Below are positions 1 to 8,401 of a stretch of DNA of 64,000 nucleotides, piece after piece. Within the stretch, counting starts at the first letter, position 1, and each line of letters opens with the position of its first letter. Where the stretch lies: the NCBI GenBank assembly GCA_017463125.1, contig JAFTPV010000014.1, forward strand, positions 62,001-126,000, in the 5' to 3' direction. Position numbers and translations under genes: made by a program. Source of the stretch: Clostridia bacterium. GTDB taxonomy: Bacteria > Bacillota > Clostridia > Oscillospirales > CAG-272. A model generated the notes under the pieces. The model was not told the origin of the DNA. It made no database searches and worked only from the letters and a program-made list of their open reading frames with translations.

Positions 1-77
1 GCGATGCTTGCACTTAGCAGTGTTTTTTAATTCTCCGCTAAGAACATTGCCCATTGGCGACGGGGAGTGCTTTTTTG

Positions 78-1382
78 TTACTTCAAGTGCTTTGCCTGCT
101 TGTGCTCGGGCATGGTTTTGATATGCTCATCTCTTGCACTGGTTCTTTCCTCGGGCTTGATGTCACCCGCCTTGGTGAGCGCGATTTTCGTAAGCATAGG
201 TCCTATCAGCTCGTATATAAGCACGGCGAAGAGAGTGATGTTTGCAACTATCATACCGTCAGCGCCAAGCTCGCCAGCCTTCATAGCCATACCGAGCGCA
301 ACGCCCGCCTGGGGAAGAAGGGTTATACCGAGATATTTTACGATATTATCGTCACACTTTGTGAGCTTTGCGCTAACGAAGGCGCCGCTGTATTTTCCGA
401 CAGAACGGCTTAAAATGTAAACTATACCTACCAAAATGATGGCAAAATTAGTGAAAACGGACAATTCAAGCTCGGCACCCGACAGCACGAAGAACAGCAC
501 AAACAGAGGCGCCGTCCATCTATCAACCCTCTCCATAAGCTCCTCGGAAAAGTCGCATATATTGCAGAACACGGTTCCAAGCATCATACAAACGAGAAGC
601 GAGGAGAAGCCAATATGTACGCCGCCTATCTCAAACTTCATCATAGAGAAGGCAATGGTGATAAATACGAAGGTTATGGACATAGAAAGACGCTTTGAGC
701 GCGAATGGAAGAAGCGCTCGCAGAAATTGAAGATGAAGCCCATAGCAGCGCCGAGCGCGAGAGAAAGCACGATTTCAAGTATCGGCTCAACTACTACCGA
801 GATAACGTCAACGGCGCCCTTTTGCATAGCTCTTGCAACGCCGAAGGAAATCGCAAAGAGCATAAGTCCCACCGCATCGTCAAGCGCAACTACGGGAAGG
901 AGAATATCTGTAACGGGGCCCTTCGCCTTATACTGCTTAACGACCATGAGAGTCGCGGCAGGGGCGGTTGCCGCCGCTATTGCACCGAGGGTGAGCGCTG
1001 CGGGGAGCGAGAGAATGTCGGGTGCGCATAGGTGGAATACGATAAGCGCTATATCAACGAGCAGCGTTGTGATTACAGCCTGCAAAATGCCGATAACAGT
1101 CGCCTGCTTTCCAATCTTCTTAAGCTGGGAGAGGCGGAACTCGTTTCCGATAGAGAAGGCGATAAAGCCGAGAGCCACGTCGCAGAGTATCGAATAATTT
1201 TCAACGTCTGCCATAGAGGTAAATCCGAGTCCTGGAACACCGAGTGCGCCGAGAACGTACGGACCGACGAGGATTCCGGCAACTAGATACGCCGTTACTG
1301 CCGGGAGCTTCATAAGCTTCGCTACTCTTGAGAGCATAAGACCTGCGAAAAGTGAAACCGATAAACTTAAAAGTGCTTGCAT
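78..1382 (-). CDS. CPA2-type cation:proton antiporter (Kef/NhaP-like membrane domain only)
   Basis: Predicted inner-membrane monovalent cation/proton antiporter of 434 residues. About twelve hydrophobic segments fill the protein. The segment LPAVTAYLVAGILVGP near the N terminus, a TAPAATLMVVKQY stretch and a VALDDAVG motif near residue 168 (the paired acidic residues that bind the ion in CPA transporters) point to the Na_H_exchanger family. The C terminus is a short charged tail with no TrkA-N nucleotide-binding domain, so it is shorter than KefB/KefC. An upstream in-frame TTG at 1409 lacks a ribosome site; the ATG at 1382 follows AGAAGAA and is preferred. It is divergent from the oxidoreductase gene, each with its own promoter. 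The ion specificity cannot be read from the sequence. Confidence 0.85.
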   Translation of the reverse strand: MQALLSLSVSLFAGLMLSRVAKLMKLPAVTAYLVAGILVGPYVLGALGVPGLGFTSMADVENYSILCDVALGFIAFSIGNEFRLSQLKKIGKQATVIGILQAVITTLLVDIALIVFHLCAPDILSLPAALTLGAIAAATAPAATLMVVKQYKAKGPVTDILLPVVALDDAVGLMLFAISFGVARAMQKGAVDVISVVVEPILEIVLSLALGAAMGFIFNFCERFFHSRSKRLSMSITFVFITIAFSMMKFEIGGVHIGFSSLLVCMMLGTVFCNICDFSEELMERVDRWTAPLFVLFFVLSGAELELSVFTNFAIILVGIVYILSRSVGKYSGAFVSAKLTKCDDNIVKYLGITLLPQAGVALGMAMKAGELGADGMIVANITLFAVLIYELIGPMLTKIALTKAGDIKPEERTSARDEHIKTMPEHKQAKHLK

Positions 1383-1436
1383 TTTAATGTTCTTCTTTCT
1401 TTTTGCCAAAAGGCGTTATTATTTCAACAGTCCTGT

Positions 1437-1465
1437 ATTATACCACCGACTCTGCCGAAAGTCAA
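1437..1465 (-). promoter_or_regulatory. Sigma-A promoter for the antiporter gene
   Basis: On the minus strand TTGACT and TATAAT are separated by exactly 17 bases, about 55 bases ahead of the antiporter ATG. It is back to back with the promoter of the oxidoreductase gene. Confidence 0.7.
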
Positions 1466-1505
1466 GCCTAAAATCAATATTTATCACAAAAATTTTTATA
1501 CCGTA

Positions 1506-1534
1506 TTGACAAAATGAAATATTTCGTGTATTAT
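1506..1534 (+). promoter_or_regulatory. Sigma-A promoter for the FAD oxidoreductase gene
   Basis: TTGACA-N17-TATTAT, 30 bases ahead of the chosen start codon. Confidence 0.75.
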
Positions 1535-1564
1535 AGGATAAAAATGCTTTCGGAGGCTGTTTTT

Positions 1565-2758
1565 ATGAATACCGTTGTTGAAAGACTTGAAACCCCGGTT
1601 AATTATGAATGTGACGTTCTTGTAGCGGGCGGCGGCGTTGCGGGTGTCAGTGCGGCTCTTGCGGCGGCGAGAGCGGGGGCAGAGGTAATACTGCTTGAGC
1701 GCGGATTTATGCTCGGCGGACTTGCTACGGCGGGACTCGTTACCATATATCTCCCTCTTTGCGACGGCGAGGGGCGTCAGGCATCTTACGGTATTGCCGA
1801 GGAGCTTCTTAAGCTCTCGATAGAGCACGGCGACGAGGGACGCTATCCTACCGCTTGGCTAGACGGCGGAAGTCTTGAAGAGAGAAAAAAGAGTCGTTAC
1901 GAGGTTCAGTTTAACCCCCACCTCTTTGCTATCAGCGCGGAGAGGCTTCTCGTGTCCGAGGGAGTCCGTATTTTCTACGGTACGACGGCGGTGTCGGTGT
2001 CAAAATCCTACGATAGAGTAGACTCGGTAATCATTGAGAGCAAGTCGGGAAGAGAAGCGATAAGGTTTAAAGGGTGCGTGGTTGACGCAAGCGGTGATGC
2101 TGACCTCGCTCACCTCTCGGGCGCAAAATGCCGTGAGTATGCGCGTGAAAATACCCTTGCCGCGTGGTACTATTGGGACAAGGGTGATGGCGTTAAGCTC
2201 AAGCAGTACGGCTTCTGCGACTCGGTGCTTGATAGCGATAACGCAAGAGCCATTAATAATAACAGATATACCGGTCTTACCCTCGAGGACGTAAGCAGAA
2301 TGAGCATTGACGCTCACAGCGCCATCGAGGCAGATATACTGAAGAGGCGTGCGGCAGGTGAGGATAAGCTCTTCCCGAGCTGTATCGCGTCTATACCGCA
2401 GGTCCGTATGACCAGATGCCTTGTTGGAAAGTACGAGATGACCACAGGGGACGAGGGCAAATATTTCAGTGACTCCGTCGGCACTTTTTCAAACTGGCGC
2501 CGTCGCGGGCCAGTTTACGAGCTTCCCTTCAGCGCTCTGTACGGTGACGAGGTAAAAAATCTTCTCGCTGTCGGAAGGTGCCTATCCTCCGATGACGATA
2601 TGTGGGATATAACGCGCGTAATCCCCGTTTGTGCCGTTTCGGGCGAGGCTGCGGGCACTGCCGCCGCTATGACGGACGACCTCACGGCGCTCGATATTTC
2701 CAATTTACAATCGGCTCTTAAGGCGCGCGGAGTAAGGGTGCATATCGACGAGCTTTAA
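1565..2758 (+). CDS. FAD-dependent oxidoreductase (FAD_oxidored-type)
   Basis: 397-residue flavoprotein of unknown substrate. A dinucleotide-binding Rossmann fold sits at the N terminus: GGGVAG at about residues 22-27, followed by an acidic residue ending the second strand in EVILLERG, and then the GGLATAGL segment typical of the FAD_oxidored family. The start at 1565 is chosen because GGAGG lies about ten bases upstream; an ATG at 1514 lies inside the promoter. The gene stands alone, transcribed from its own promoter. The C-terminal SGEAAGTAAAM segment matches the second FAD contact of this family. Members often sit in carbohydrate gene clusters, but nothing here fixes a substrate. Confidence 0.8.
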   Translation: MNTVVERLETPVNYECDVLVAGGGVAGVSAALAAARAGAEVILLERGFMLGGLATAGLVTIYLPLCDGEGRQASYGIAEELLKLSIEHGDEGRYPTAWLDGGSLEERKKSRYEVQFNPHLFAISAERLLVSEGVRIFYGTTAVSVSKSYDRVDSVIIESKSGREAIRFKGCVVDASGDADLAHLSGAKCREYARENTLAAWYYWDKGDGVKLKQYGFCDSVLDSDNARAINNNRYTGLTLEDVSRMSIDAHSAIEADILKRRAAGEDKLFPSCIASIPQVRMTRCLVGKYEMTTGDEGKYFSDSVGTFSNWRRRGPVYELPFSALYGDEVKNLLAVGRCLSSDDDMWDITRVIPVCAVSGEAAGTAAAMTDDLTALDISNLQSALKARGVRVHIDEL

Positions 2759-2808
2759 GCAAATATGCGTGTTATGTTATATAAAAGAAAAAATATTTGA
2801 AGAAAATA

Positions 2809-2837
2809 TTGACAATTCTCCCTTAATTGTGTATAAT
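2809..2837 (+). promoter_or_regulatory. Consensus sigma-A promoter of the small membrane protein cluster
   Basis: A perfect TTGACA-N17-TATAAT, about 45 bases ahead of the first small membrane protein gene. Confidence 0.9.
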
Positions 2838-2880
2838 TAAATTACGCAAAGACTCTTTATTCTAATTAGGAGGTTCTATT

Positions 2881-3210
2881 ATGTCTACAAAAAACGCATT
2901 GCTCTTCTTCCTAGCGGTATTTGGAATAATCTTTATCGGAGTTGACGCTTGCCTTCCTCTTTGGGGGCTTGGAAATCTTCAGGGCGCTATGTCGTATATC
3001 GGCGGTCTTATGCTCGTTGTGTTCCTTATCCTCGTTCTTGGATTTGGCTTCGTGTTTAGGGTTGCGTACATACTCGGCTCTTGCTGGGTAGTAGGTATGG
3101 CGTTTACAACTTTGTTTATGACGGGCGATCTCGTTATGGGTCTTGTTTACGCCGGCGTTTCAGTTGTTCTTCTTGCGCTTATTCCTACCGTATTCCTTAA
3201 GAAGAAATAA
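2881..3210 (+). CDS. Small membrane protein, cluster copy 1
   Basis: 109 residues with four hydrophobic helices and a basic KKK end. The start follows AGGAGG. I do not recognise the family. The last 30 residues (GDLVMGLVYAGVSVVLLALI, then a lysine tail) align with the end of the second cluster protein (DDIVTGLIYLAVAILLLIGM, then KK), so the two look like tandem duplicates. It is first in a four-gene cluster behind a consensus promoter. The role is unknown. Confidence 0.75.
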   Translation: MSTKNALLFFLAVFGIIFIGVDACLPLWGLGNLQGAMSYIGGLMLVVFLILVLGFGFVFRVAYILGSCWVVGMAFTTLFMTGDLVMGLVYAGVSVVLLALIPTVFLKKK

Positions 3211-3228
3211 TTTCGGTACATAGCTTGG

Positions 3229-3269
3229 GGTGCGAGAAACCGTAAAACACTCGCACCTCTGTACTTTTT
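3229..3269 (+). terminator. Intercistronic hairpin, weak terminator or attenuator
   Basis: GGTGCGAG (3229-3236) pairs with CTCGCACC (3250-3257), followed by a modest T-rich stretch TACTTTTTG. It could terminate part of the transcription between the first and second small membrane protein genes. Confidence 0.5.
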
Positions 3270-3296
3270 GTTATTAATTTCATACGGAGGTCGGAG

Positions 3297-3644
3297 ATGT
3301 CAGGCAAGGTAAAATTCTTTTTTATATGCTTCATTTTAAGTATACTGTCATTTGTGACGGGAACGGTTCTTTTTACGAGCTCTGCTAATGACGAAGTCTC
3401 TCTTTGGCTCGGTACCGTTTTGCTTGTCATTGGCGCTCTGCTTCTTTTTATAAGTATTATTACGGCGATTATCGGCTGGAAGCGCTTTGCTAAATATCTT
3501 TACGCTTTAACCGCTCTGTCAGCTTCTGTTGAGGCAGGCTGTACGCTTATTTTATCAGATGATATTGTTACGGGACTTATTTATCTCGCCGTTGCGATTC
3601 TGCTCCTTATAGGCATGGTTCCCATCTGCTTTAAGAAAAGCTGA
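3297..3644 (+). CDS. Small membrane protein, cluster copy 2
   Basis: 115 residues with four hydrophobic helices, a central basic loop (GWKRFAKYL) and a C-terminal FKKS. The ATG follows ACGGAGGTCGGAG. The C-terminal helix pair resembles copy 1. There is no signal peptidase site and no recognised domain. It lies 86 bases after copy 1, across a hairpin. Confidence 0.72.
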   Translation: MSGKVKFFFICFILSILSFVTGTVLFTSSANDEVSLWLGTVLLVIGALLLFISIITAIIGWKRFAKYLYALTALSASVEAGCTLILSDDIVTGLIYLAVAILLLIGMVPICFKKS

Positions 3645-3709
3645 GCGCTTGTCGCATAAGCGCATATAATAAAAAAGATTAAAGATTATATAGAATAGAG
3701 ATTTTGACG

Positions 3710-4045
3710 ATGAGAAGATTTATGTTTTCCTTACTTTGCATTCCCGGCGTGGTATGCACTCTTGTTTCATATTTTTGCTTTGCGAGCCCCGCTCTTTCAA
3801 GAGTGGTTGGCTACGTTTTGCTTGCGGCAGGAATTCTGTTCTTCCTCGCTGCTTGTATAGTGAAGCTTAAGAGATATTTTTGGTCTATATGGTTCTTCCT
3901 CATTTTACACTCTCTCGTAGGCGCGGCGGCATCTCACCTTATAGCCAGCGAGCAAACTATCCTTATCGGCGTTATACTCTTTGCGTTAATGACTCTGTTC
4001 ATCGCTGCAAGTATTCCGGTAATGCTTATTTGCTCACCTGAGTAA
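3710..4045 (+). CDS. Small membrane protein, cluster copy 3
   Basis: 111 residues with four hydrophobic helices and a basic loop (KLKRYFW) at the same place as in copy 2. The layout (helix, helix, basic loop, helix, an acidic residue followed by ILIGVILFALMTLFI) parallels copies 1 and 2, so I place it in the same family with lower sequence similarity. A TTG two codons earlier is also open, but the ATG at 3710 is the natural start; the ribosome site is weak. Function unknown. Confidence 0.65.
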   Translation: MRRFMFSLLCIPGVVCTLVSYFCFASPALSRVVGYVLLAAGILFFLAACIVKLKRYFWSIWFFLILHSLVGAAASHLIASEQTILIGVILFALMTLFIAASIPVMLICSPE

Positions 4046-4108
4046 TAATATGGAACGTTGGCTTGTCCATCGCTTAAATATATCATTTTGTTAATTACGG
4101 AGGCCGTT

Positions 4109-4363
4109 ATGCGTAACTTTTTAGCGGGTCTATTATTATTTCTCGGCGTTTTCTTCTTCATCGTTTTCGGTGTTGATATATTTACGCGCCAGATAGCCGA
4201 GCCGCTTTTCTCGATTATCTTCATTTTAGCGCAGGTGTGCATCGGTGCTTTTGCCGTTCTTAACGGGCAGAGCCACCTTGCCGTCACTATGGGCGTTCTT
4301 CTCCTCGTTGAGTTCGTGATACTTTTATTCTTCCCGACTCTTTGGTTCGTTGCATACTTTTAA
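4109..4363 (+). CDS. Small membrane protein, last gene of the cluster
   Basis: 84 residues with three strongly hydrophobic segments. The start at 4109 is set by GGAGG ten bases upstream; the longer reading from 4058 has no ribosome site. It is shorter and less like the other three, sharing mainly the GVDIF and GVDAC style end of the first helix with copy 1. It is followed directly by a strong terminator, which closes the cluster. Unrecognised family. Confidence 0.65.
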   Translation: MRNFLAGLLLFLGVFFFIVFGVDIFTRQIAEPLFSIIFILAQVCIGAFAVLNGQSHLAVTMGVLLLVEFVILLFFPTLWFVAYF

Positions 4364-4383
4364 TTTGCTAATCTCAAAATTGT

Positions 4384-4413
4384 AAGGCGCAGGATTTTTA
4401 TCTTGCGCTTTTT
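4384..4413 (+). terminator. Rho-independent terminator of the small membrane protein cluster
   Basis: GCGCAGGA (4387-4394) pairs with TCTTGCGC (4401-4408) around a six-base loop, extended by A-T pairs and followed by five T. Confidence 0.85.
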
Positions 4414-4416
4414 CTA

Positions 4417-4445
4417 TTGACATATAATTATATTTATGGTAAAAT
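4417..4445 (+). promoter_or_regulatory. Sigma-A promoter of the MATE exporter gene
   Basis: TTGACA-N17-TAAAAT starting four bases after the terminator T-run, 40 bases before the start codon. Confidence 0.8.
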
Positions 4446-4484
4446 ACCTGTCGGTGTTTATATTTATTAAATAAGGAAGATTTT

Positions 4485-5819
4485 ATGAAGGAAAAGATTC
4501 AGTTATCCGACCATTTTACATATACCCGTCTTTTAAGATTTGTGGCACCGTCGATAGTTATGATGATATTCACGTCGATATACGGCGTTGTTGACGGACT
4601 CTTCGTATCAAATTTCGTTGGTAAGACCGAGTTTGCCGCGCTTAACCTGGTAATGCCCCTGCTTATAATTATGGGTGCTATCGGCTTTATGATAGGTGCG
4701 GGAGGCACCGCCGTTGTGGCAAAGACGCTCGGTATGGGGGAGAAGGATAAGGCTAACGAGTATTTTTCACTGCTCGTTTACGTAACCGTAATAGCGGGTG
4801 TTGCGCTTGGTGTAATAGGCATCCTATGCGCCCGCCCCGTTGCCATATTCCTCGGTGCAGAGGGGGAAATGATAGACTTTTGCGTTATCTACGCGAGGAT
4901 AAATCTTATTGCGCTCCCTTGCTTTATGCTCCAGAATATTTTCCAGACCTTCTTCATCACGGCAGAGAAGCCGAAGCTCGGACTGACTATAACCGTTATG
5001 GCGGGTGTTACCAACATGGTGCTTGATGCGCTGTTCGTTGCGGTATTTGACTTTGGGCTTGAGGGCGCGGCTGCTGCAACGGCACTTAGCCAGGCTGTCG
5101 GCGGACTTGTACCTCTTATCTATTTCGGAAGAAAAAATTCGAGCCTTCTGAAGCTCGGAAAAACTAAATTTTACGGCAAAACTCTTCTTGCCACCTGTAT
5201 CAACGGCTCCTCGGAGCTTATGAGCAATATTTCAGCATCCATAGTTACGATATTTTATAATTATCAGCTTATGCGCTTTGCGGGTGAGAACGGAGTTGCC
5301 GCTTACGGCGCTATAATGTACGTTGCCTTTATTTTCGTCGCGATATTCATAGGCTTCTCGATAGGCTCATCTCCAATAGTCAGCTTCCATTACGGAGCGG
5401 GGAACACCGACGAGCTGAAAAATATGAGAAAAAAGAGCATTAACGTTATGTGCGTTGTCGGTGCGGCAATGACCTTGATAGCAATAGCCGTGTCAACACC
5501 GCTTTGCAGACTGTTTGTAGGGTATGACGACAAACTTTTTGAAATAACGCTTCGGGGCTTTATTATCTACGCCTTCTCGTATCTTATAGCTGGGATAAAT
5601 ATCTTTGGCTCTGCCTTCTTCACGGCGCTCAATAACGGAGTTATATCCGCCGTAATCTCGTTATTAAGAACCCTCGTTTTTCAGTGCGTGACGGTGCTGG
5701 TCCTGCCGATATTCCTTGAGCTTGACGGAGTTTGGCTCTCGATAATCGTTGCAGAGCTGCTCTCACTTATCGTTACCGTGCTGTTCTTGATTTTCAAGCG
5801 TAAAAAGTATAATTATTAA
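4485..5819 (+). CDS. MATE family efflux transporter
   Basis: 444 residues with twelve predicted membrane helices in two homologous halves, the normal length of the family. Typical segments are SIYGVVDGLFVSNFVG in helix 1-2, GAGGTAVVAKTLG in helix 2-3 and GFSIGSSPIVSFHYGAGN at the start of the second half. MATE proteins export drugs or cationic metabolites in exchange for H+ or Na+; the substrate here is unknown. It is monocistronic, with its own promoter and a shared convergent terminator with dapA. The start follows AAGGAAG. Confidence 0.92.
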   Translation: MKEKIQLSDHFTYTRLLRFVAPSIVMMIFTSIYGVVDGLFVSNFVGKTEFAALNLVMPLLIIMGAIGFMIGAGGTAVVAKTLGMGEKDKANEYFSLLVYVTVIAGVALGVIGILCARPVAIFLGAEGEMIDFCVIYARINLIALPCFMLQNIFQTFFITAEKPKLGLTITVMAGVTNMVLDALFVAVFDFGLEGAAAATALSQAVGGLVPLIYFGRKNSSLLKLGKTKFYGKTLLATCINGSSELMSNISASIVTIFYNYQLMRFAGENGVAAYGAIMYVAFIFVAIFIGFSIGSSPIVSFHYGAGNTDELKNMRKKSINVMCVVGAAMTLIAIAVSTPLCRLFVGYDDKLFEITLRGFIIYAFSYLIAGINIFGSAFFTALNNGVISAVISLLRTLVFQCVTVLVLPIFLELDGVWLSIIVAELLSLIVTVLFLIFKRKKYNY

Positions 5820-5861
5820 TAAAAATTGGGTCGGGCATCACCTTTCGGCAGGCGCCCGACC
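5815..5861 (-). terminator. Terminator between MATE and dapA (best on the dapA strand)
   Basis: GGTCGGGC (5829-5836) pairs with GCCCGACC (5854-5861). On the minus strand the stem is followed by AATTTTTATT, so it ends dapA. It may also weakly end the MATE transcript. Confidence 0.8.
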
Positions 5862-5866
5862 TACAT

Positions 5867-6748
5867 TTACGTTATTTTGTCAAGCTCGCAGGCAAGAGCC
5901 GCTCTCGTTGACGCCCTCGGCTCCGAGAGGGGAAGACGCACCTCCGGGCTTATCATTCCTACCCTTGCCATAATATGCTTTATCGGCGCGGGGTTGGTTT
6001 CAAGGAAAAGTGTCTTGATAAACGGTAAGAGGGTGAGCTGTATATTCAGCGCTCGTTCCCACTCGCCTCTGAAGCATAGGTCGCAAAGCTCCCGCGTTCT
6101 TTTTGGGAGAATGTTTGATACGACGGAAATAACGCCCTCGCCGCCAAGAGCAAGTGTCGGGTATATCTGCGAGTCGTTGCCCGAGTAGAGCGGAAGCTCG
6201 CGGCGCATATCCGCAAGAGTAACCAGCCTGTCGGTTGAATCCGAAGCCTCCTTAAGCCCTACCACCCTCTCGCACTCGGCAAGCCGAGAGAGGAGATTGT
6301 AGCCGAGATTCACGCCCGTTCTTGACGGGACGTTATAGAGTATTACGGGGAGGGAGGACGACTCAATAATTTTCATATAGTGGCGGTACACGCCCTCCTC
6401 TGTGCCTTTATTATAGTAGGGTGTTACGAGAAGCACGCCGTCACAGCCGCACCTCTCGGCAAATTTCGTGTGCCTTATTGCAACGGCGGTATCGTTGGTA
6501 CCCGTACCGAAGATAAGCGTAGCTCTGCCCGCCGTATATTCTTTTGCAAACTCAAAAAGAGAATACCTCTCCGCGTCGGAGAGGGTTGCCGCCTCGCCCG
6601 TCGTTCCCCCGATGATAAGAGCCTCCACCCCGGCTTCAATCTGAATGTCTATCAGCTTTTTGAGAGCGTCGTAATCTATCTCCTCGTCCTTAAAGGGCGT
6701 TACAAGAGCCGTGCCGACCCCTTTGAATAAGCTTTTTTTACTTTTCAT
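5867..6748 (-). CDS. dapA: 4-hydroxy-tetrahydrodipicolinate synthase
   Basis: Condenses pyruvate with aspartate semialdehyde, the first committed step to diaminopimelate, lysine and dipicolinate. The 293-residue protein has the TIM-barrel signatures of the family: GTTGE (about 48-52), the YNVPSRTG block with its catalytic tyrosine at about 139, and the Schiff-base lysine at about 166 in VGLKEASD. The length is standard. The ATG follows GGAGGAAAG. It stands alone and divergent from queA. Dipicolinate is also a spore component, which fits the sporulation genes elsewhere in the window, but no regulatory site links them. Confidence 0.95.
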   Translation of the reverse strand: MKSKKSLFKGVGTALVTPFKDEEIDYDALKKLIDIQIEAGVEALIIGGTTGEAATLSDAERYSLFEFAKEYTAGRATLIFGTGTNDTAVAIRHTKFAERCGCDGVLLVTPYYNKGTEEGVYRHYMKIIESSSLPVILYNVPSRTGVNLGYNLLSRLAECERVVGLKEASDSTDRLVTLADMRRELPLYSGNDSQIYPTLALGGEGVISVVSNILPKRTRELCDLCFRGEWERALNIQLTLLPFIKTLFLETNPAPIKHIMARVGMISPEVRLPLSEPRASTRAALACELDKIT

Positions 6749-6768
6749 AATTTTCTTTCCTCCGACTC

Positions 6769-6797
6769 TTGAAAAGTGTGCGGTTTTTGTGTATAAT
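6769..6797 (+). promoter_or_regulatory. Sigma-A promoter of queA
   Basis: TTGAAA-N17-TATAAT, leaving a leader of about 100 bases before the start. The leader contains a GC-rich imperfect stem (GGCTCCCTGCCG with GCGGCAGCC). I do not recognise a preQ1 aptamer in it. Confidence 0.75.
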
Positions 6798-6906
6798 TGT
6801 TAATGATTGTATTTTTATTTTATGACGGACGGCTCCCTGCCGTTACCTTGCGAGGACCGATAAAATATTTGTGCGGCAGCCGAAGGACAACAGAACGGAG
6901 ATTAAT

Positions 6907-7989
6907 ATGACAGAGGAAAAGGATATTATATTAAACGATAGGGTTGCAACCGACCTTGAAACAAAGGATTTTTACTACGAGCTTCCCGAGCAGCTTATTG
7001 CCCAGTCGCCGAGCGAGGAGCGCGACGGCTGTCGCCTTATGGTACTGGAAAAAGAGAGCGGAAGCGTCGAGCATAAAATATTCCGCGATATAATAGATTA
7101 TCTTAACCCCGAGGATATGCTCGTCGTCAATTCATCAAAGGTTATTCCCGCACGCCTTCTCGGTGTGAGCTGCAAGACGGGAGCGCCAATGGAGCTTTTG
7201 CTTCTCCGTATGCTCGATTCGGGAGAGTGGGAAACCCTTGTCCGTCCCGGAAAGCGCGCGAAGATAGGTGCTGAATTTGACTTTTCCGGTGTTTTGCGTG
7301 CAACCGTTACGGACATAGTGGACGGTGGTAACCGAACCGTCAGATTTGACTATGATACCGAGAAATATAAAAGTATATATGAGGTGCTCGACGCGGTTGG
7401 CAATATGCCCCTGCCGCCATATATTACGAAAAAATTAGAGAATAAGTCCGACTATCAGACCGTTTACGCAAAGGAGGAGGGCTCTGCTGCCGCTCCCACA
7501 GCGGGTCTGCACTTTACCGATGCGCTTCTTGAAAAAATAAAGGAGAAGGGTGTTGGATACGGTGAGGTAACGCTCCACGTTGGTCTTGGAACCTTCCGTC
7601 CTGTTAAGGTAGAAAAGCTTGAGGAGCATCTTATGCACGCGGAGCATTTCTATATAACGGAAGAGGTCGCCTCCGAAATCAACAGCAGAAGGATGGCCGG
7701 CGGCAGAATTATAGCCGTTGGCACCACCGCCTGCCGCGTTCTTGAGAGCGCGTCGAGTGATGACGGAACAGTTCACGCAATAAGAGGCGAAACCGGAATT
7801 TTCATCTACCCCGGCTATAAATTCAAGGCAACAGACGCCCTCATAACCAATTTCCACCTCCCCGAGTCCACCCTCATAATGCTCGTCAGCGCCCTCGCAG
7901 GTAAAGAAAACGTTATGAAGGCTTACGAAATCGCGGTGTCTGAAAGGTACCGCTTCTTCTCCTTCGGCGACGCTATGCTGATTGTATAA
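6907..7989 (+). CDS. queA: S-adenosylmethionine:tRNA ribosyltransferase-isomerase
   Basis: Transfers the ribosyl moiety of SAM onto 7-aminomethyl-7-deazaguanine in tRNA, the penultimate step of queuosine synthesis. 360 residues. Family signatures are [14 protein letters not shown] at the N terminus, [18 protein letters not shown] in the middle, [12 protein letters not shown], and [17 protein letters not shown] near the end. The start at 6907 follows CGGAG; an earlier GTG at 6871 has no ribosome site. The last codons are shared with an intergenic repeat, so the C-terminal MLIV may be repeat-derived. No other queuosine genes are present in the window. Confidence 0.95.
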   Translation: MTEEKDIILNDRVATDLETKDFYYELPEQLIAQSPSEERDGCRLMVLEKESGSVEHKIFRDIIDYLNPEDMLVVNSSKVIPARLLGVSCKTGAPMELLLLRMLDSGEWETLVRPGKRAKIGAEFDFSGVLRATVTDIVDGGNRTVRFDYDTEKYKSIYEVLDAVGNMPLPPYITKKLENKSDYQTVYAKEEGSAAAPTAGLHFTDALLEKIKEKGVGYGEVTLHVGLGTFRPVKVEKLEEHLMHAEHFYITEEVASEINSRRMAGGRIIAVGTTACRVLESASSDDGTVHAIRGETGIFIYPGYKFKATDALITNFHLPESTLIMLVSALAGKENVMKAYEIAVSERYRFFSFGDAMLIV

Positions 7990-8154
7990 ATTGTGTGATA
8001 CTTCGTTAAACCGTCGACTCGCAACGCTTGACATAGGTAACTATGACGTCGCGTTACTCGCTTGGTTTGCCTCGTCTCACGCAATTTCTCCTATCCAGCA
8101 GCTGATTGTACAAAATCCGCAATACTGCGTTAAAGCTTTACTAATACTGCTCGC
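7977..8154. repeat. Degenerate direct repeat overlapping the queA stop
   Basis: GCTGATTGTATAAATTG at 7977 and GCTGATTGTACAAAATC at 8101 begin two related blocks. Both continue through similar AATAC/GATAC, CGTTAAA and CTCGC words (7977-8022 and 8101-8154). The first copy starts inside the last codons of queA. Between them is a stretch rich in GCGTTACTCGC-like words. No gene with a convincing start lies in 7990-8261. It reads as an intergenic repeat element. Confidence 0.55.
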
Positions 8155-8261
8155 CGTGTCTTGTGAAATTTCTATTGACAGGCGTGTAATTATACTATCT
8201 GCACATATAATTAAGCGCCCGGAGATAAACATTGTTGAATGCGCTAATAGTATATCGTTTT

Positions 8262-8305
8262 AGAATTGGGGTATTAAATTATTTCATATCCCAATTCTTT
8301 TATTT
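8262..8305 (+). terminator. Rho-independent terminator before serC
   Basis: AGAATTGGG (8262-8270) pairs with CCCAATTCT (8290-8298), with a few extra pairs inside, followed by TTTATTTAT. It lies 270 bases after queA and just ahead of the serC promoter. Confidence 0.8.
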
Positions 8306-8308
8306 ATG

Positions 8309-8337
8309 TTGACAAAAATACACTAAAGTTGTATAAT
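8309..8337 (+). promoter_or_regulatory. Consensus sigma-A promoter of serC-serA
   Basis: A perfect TTGACA-N17-TATAAT. It leaves a leader of about 60 bases. Confidence 0.9.
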
Positions 8338-8401
8338 ATGAATACTTATTTTTTTACGAAAGGAATTGCCCTCTGTAAAAAGGGTGATACAGGCAAACAA
8401 G

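Noticed and set aside
6803..6906. preQ1 riboswitch in the queA leader
   Set aside because: The leader has a GC-rich stem but none of the conserved preQ1-I or preQ1-II aptamer bases, and queA is not a usual lone target.
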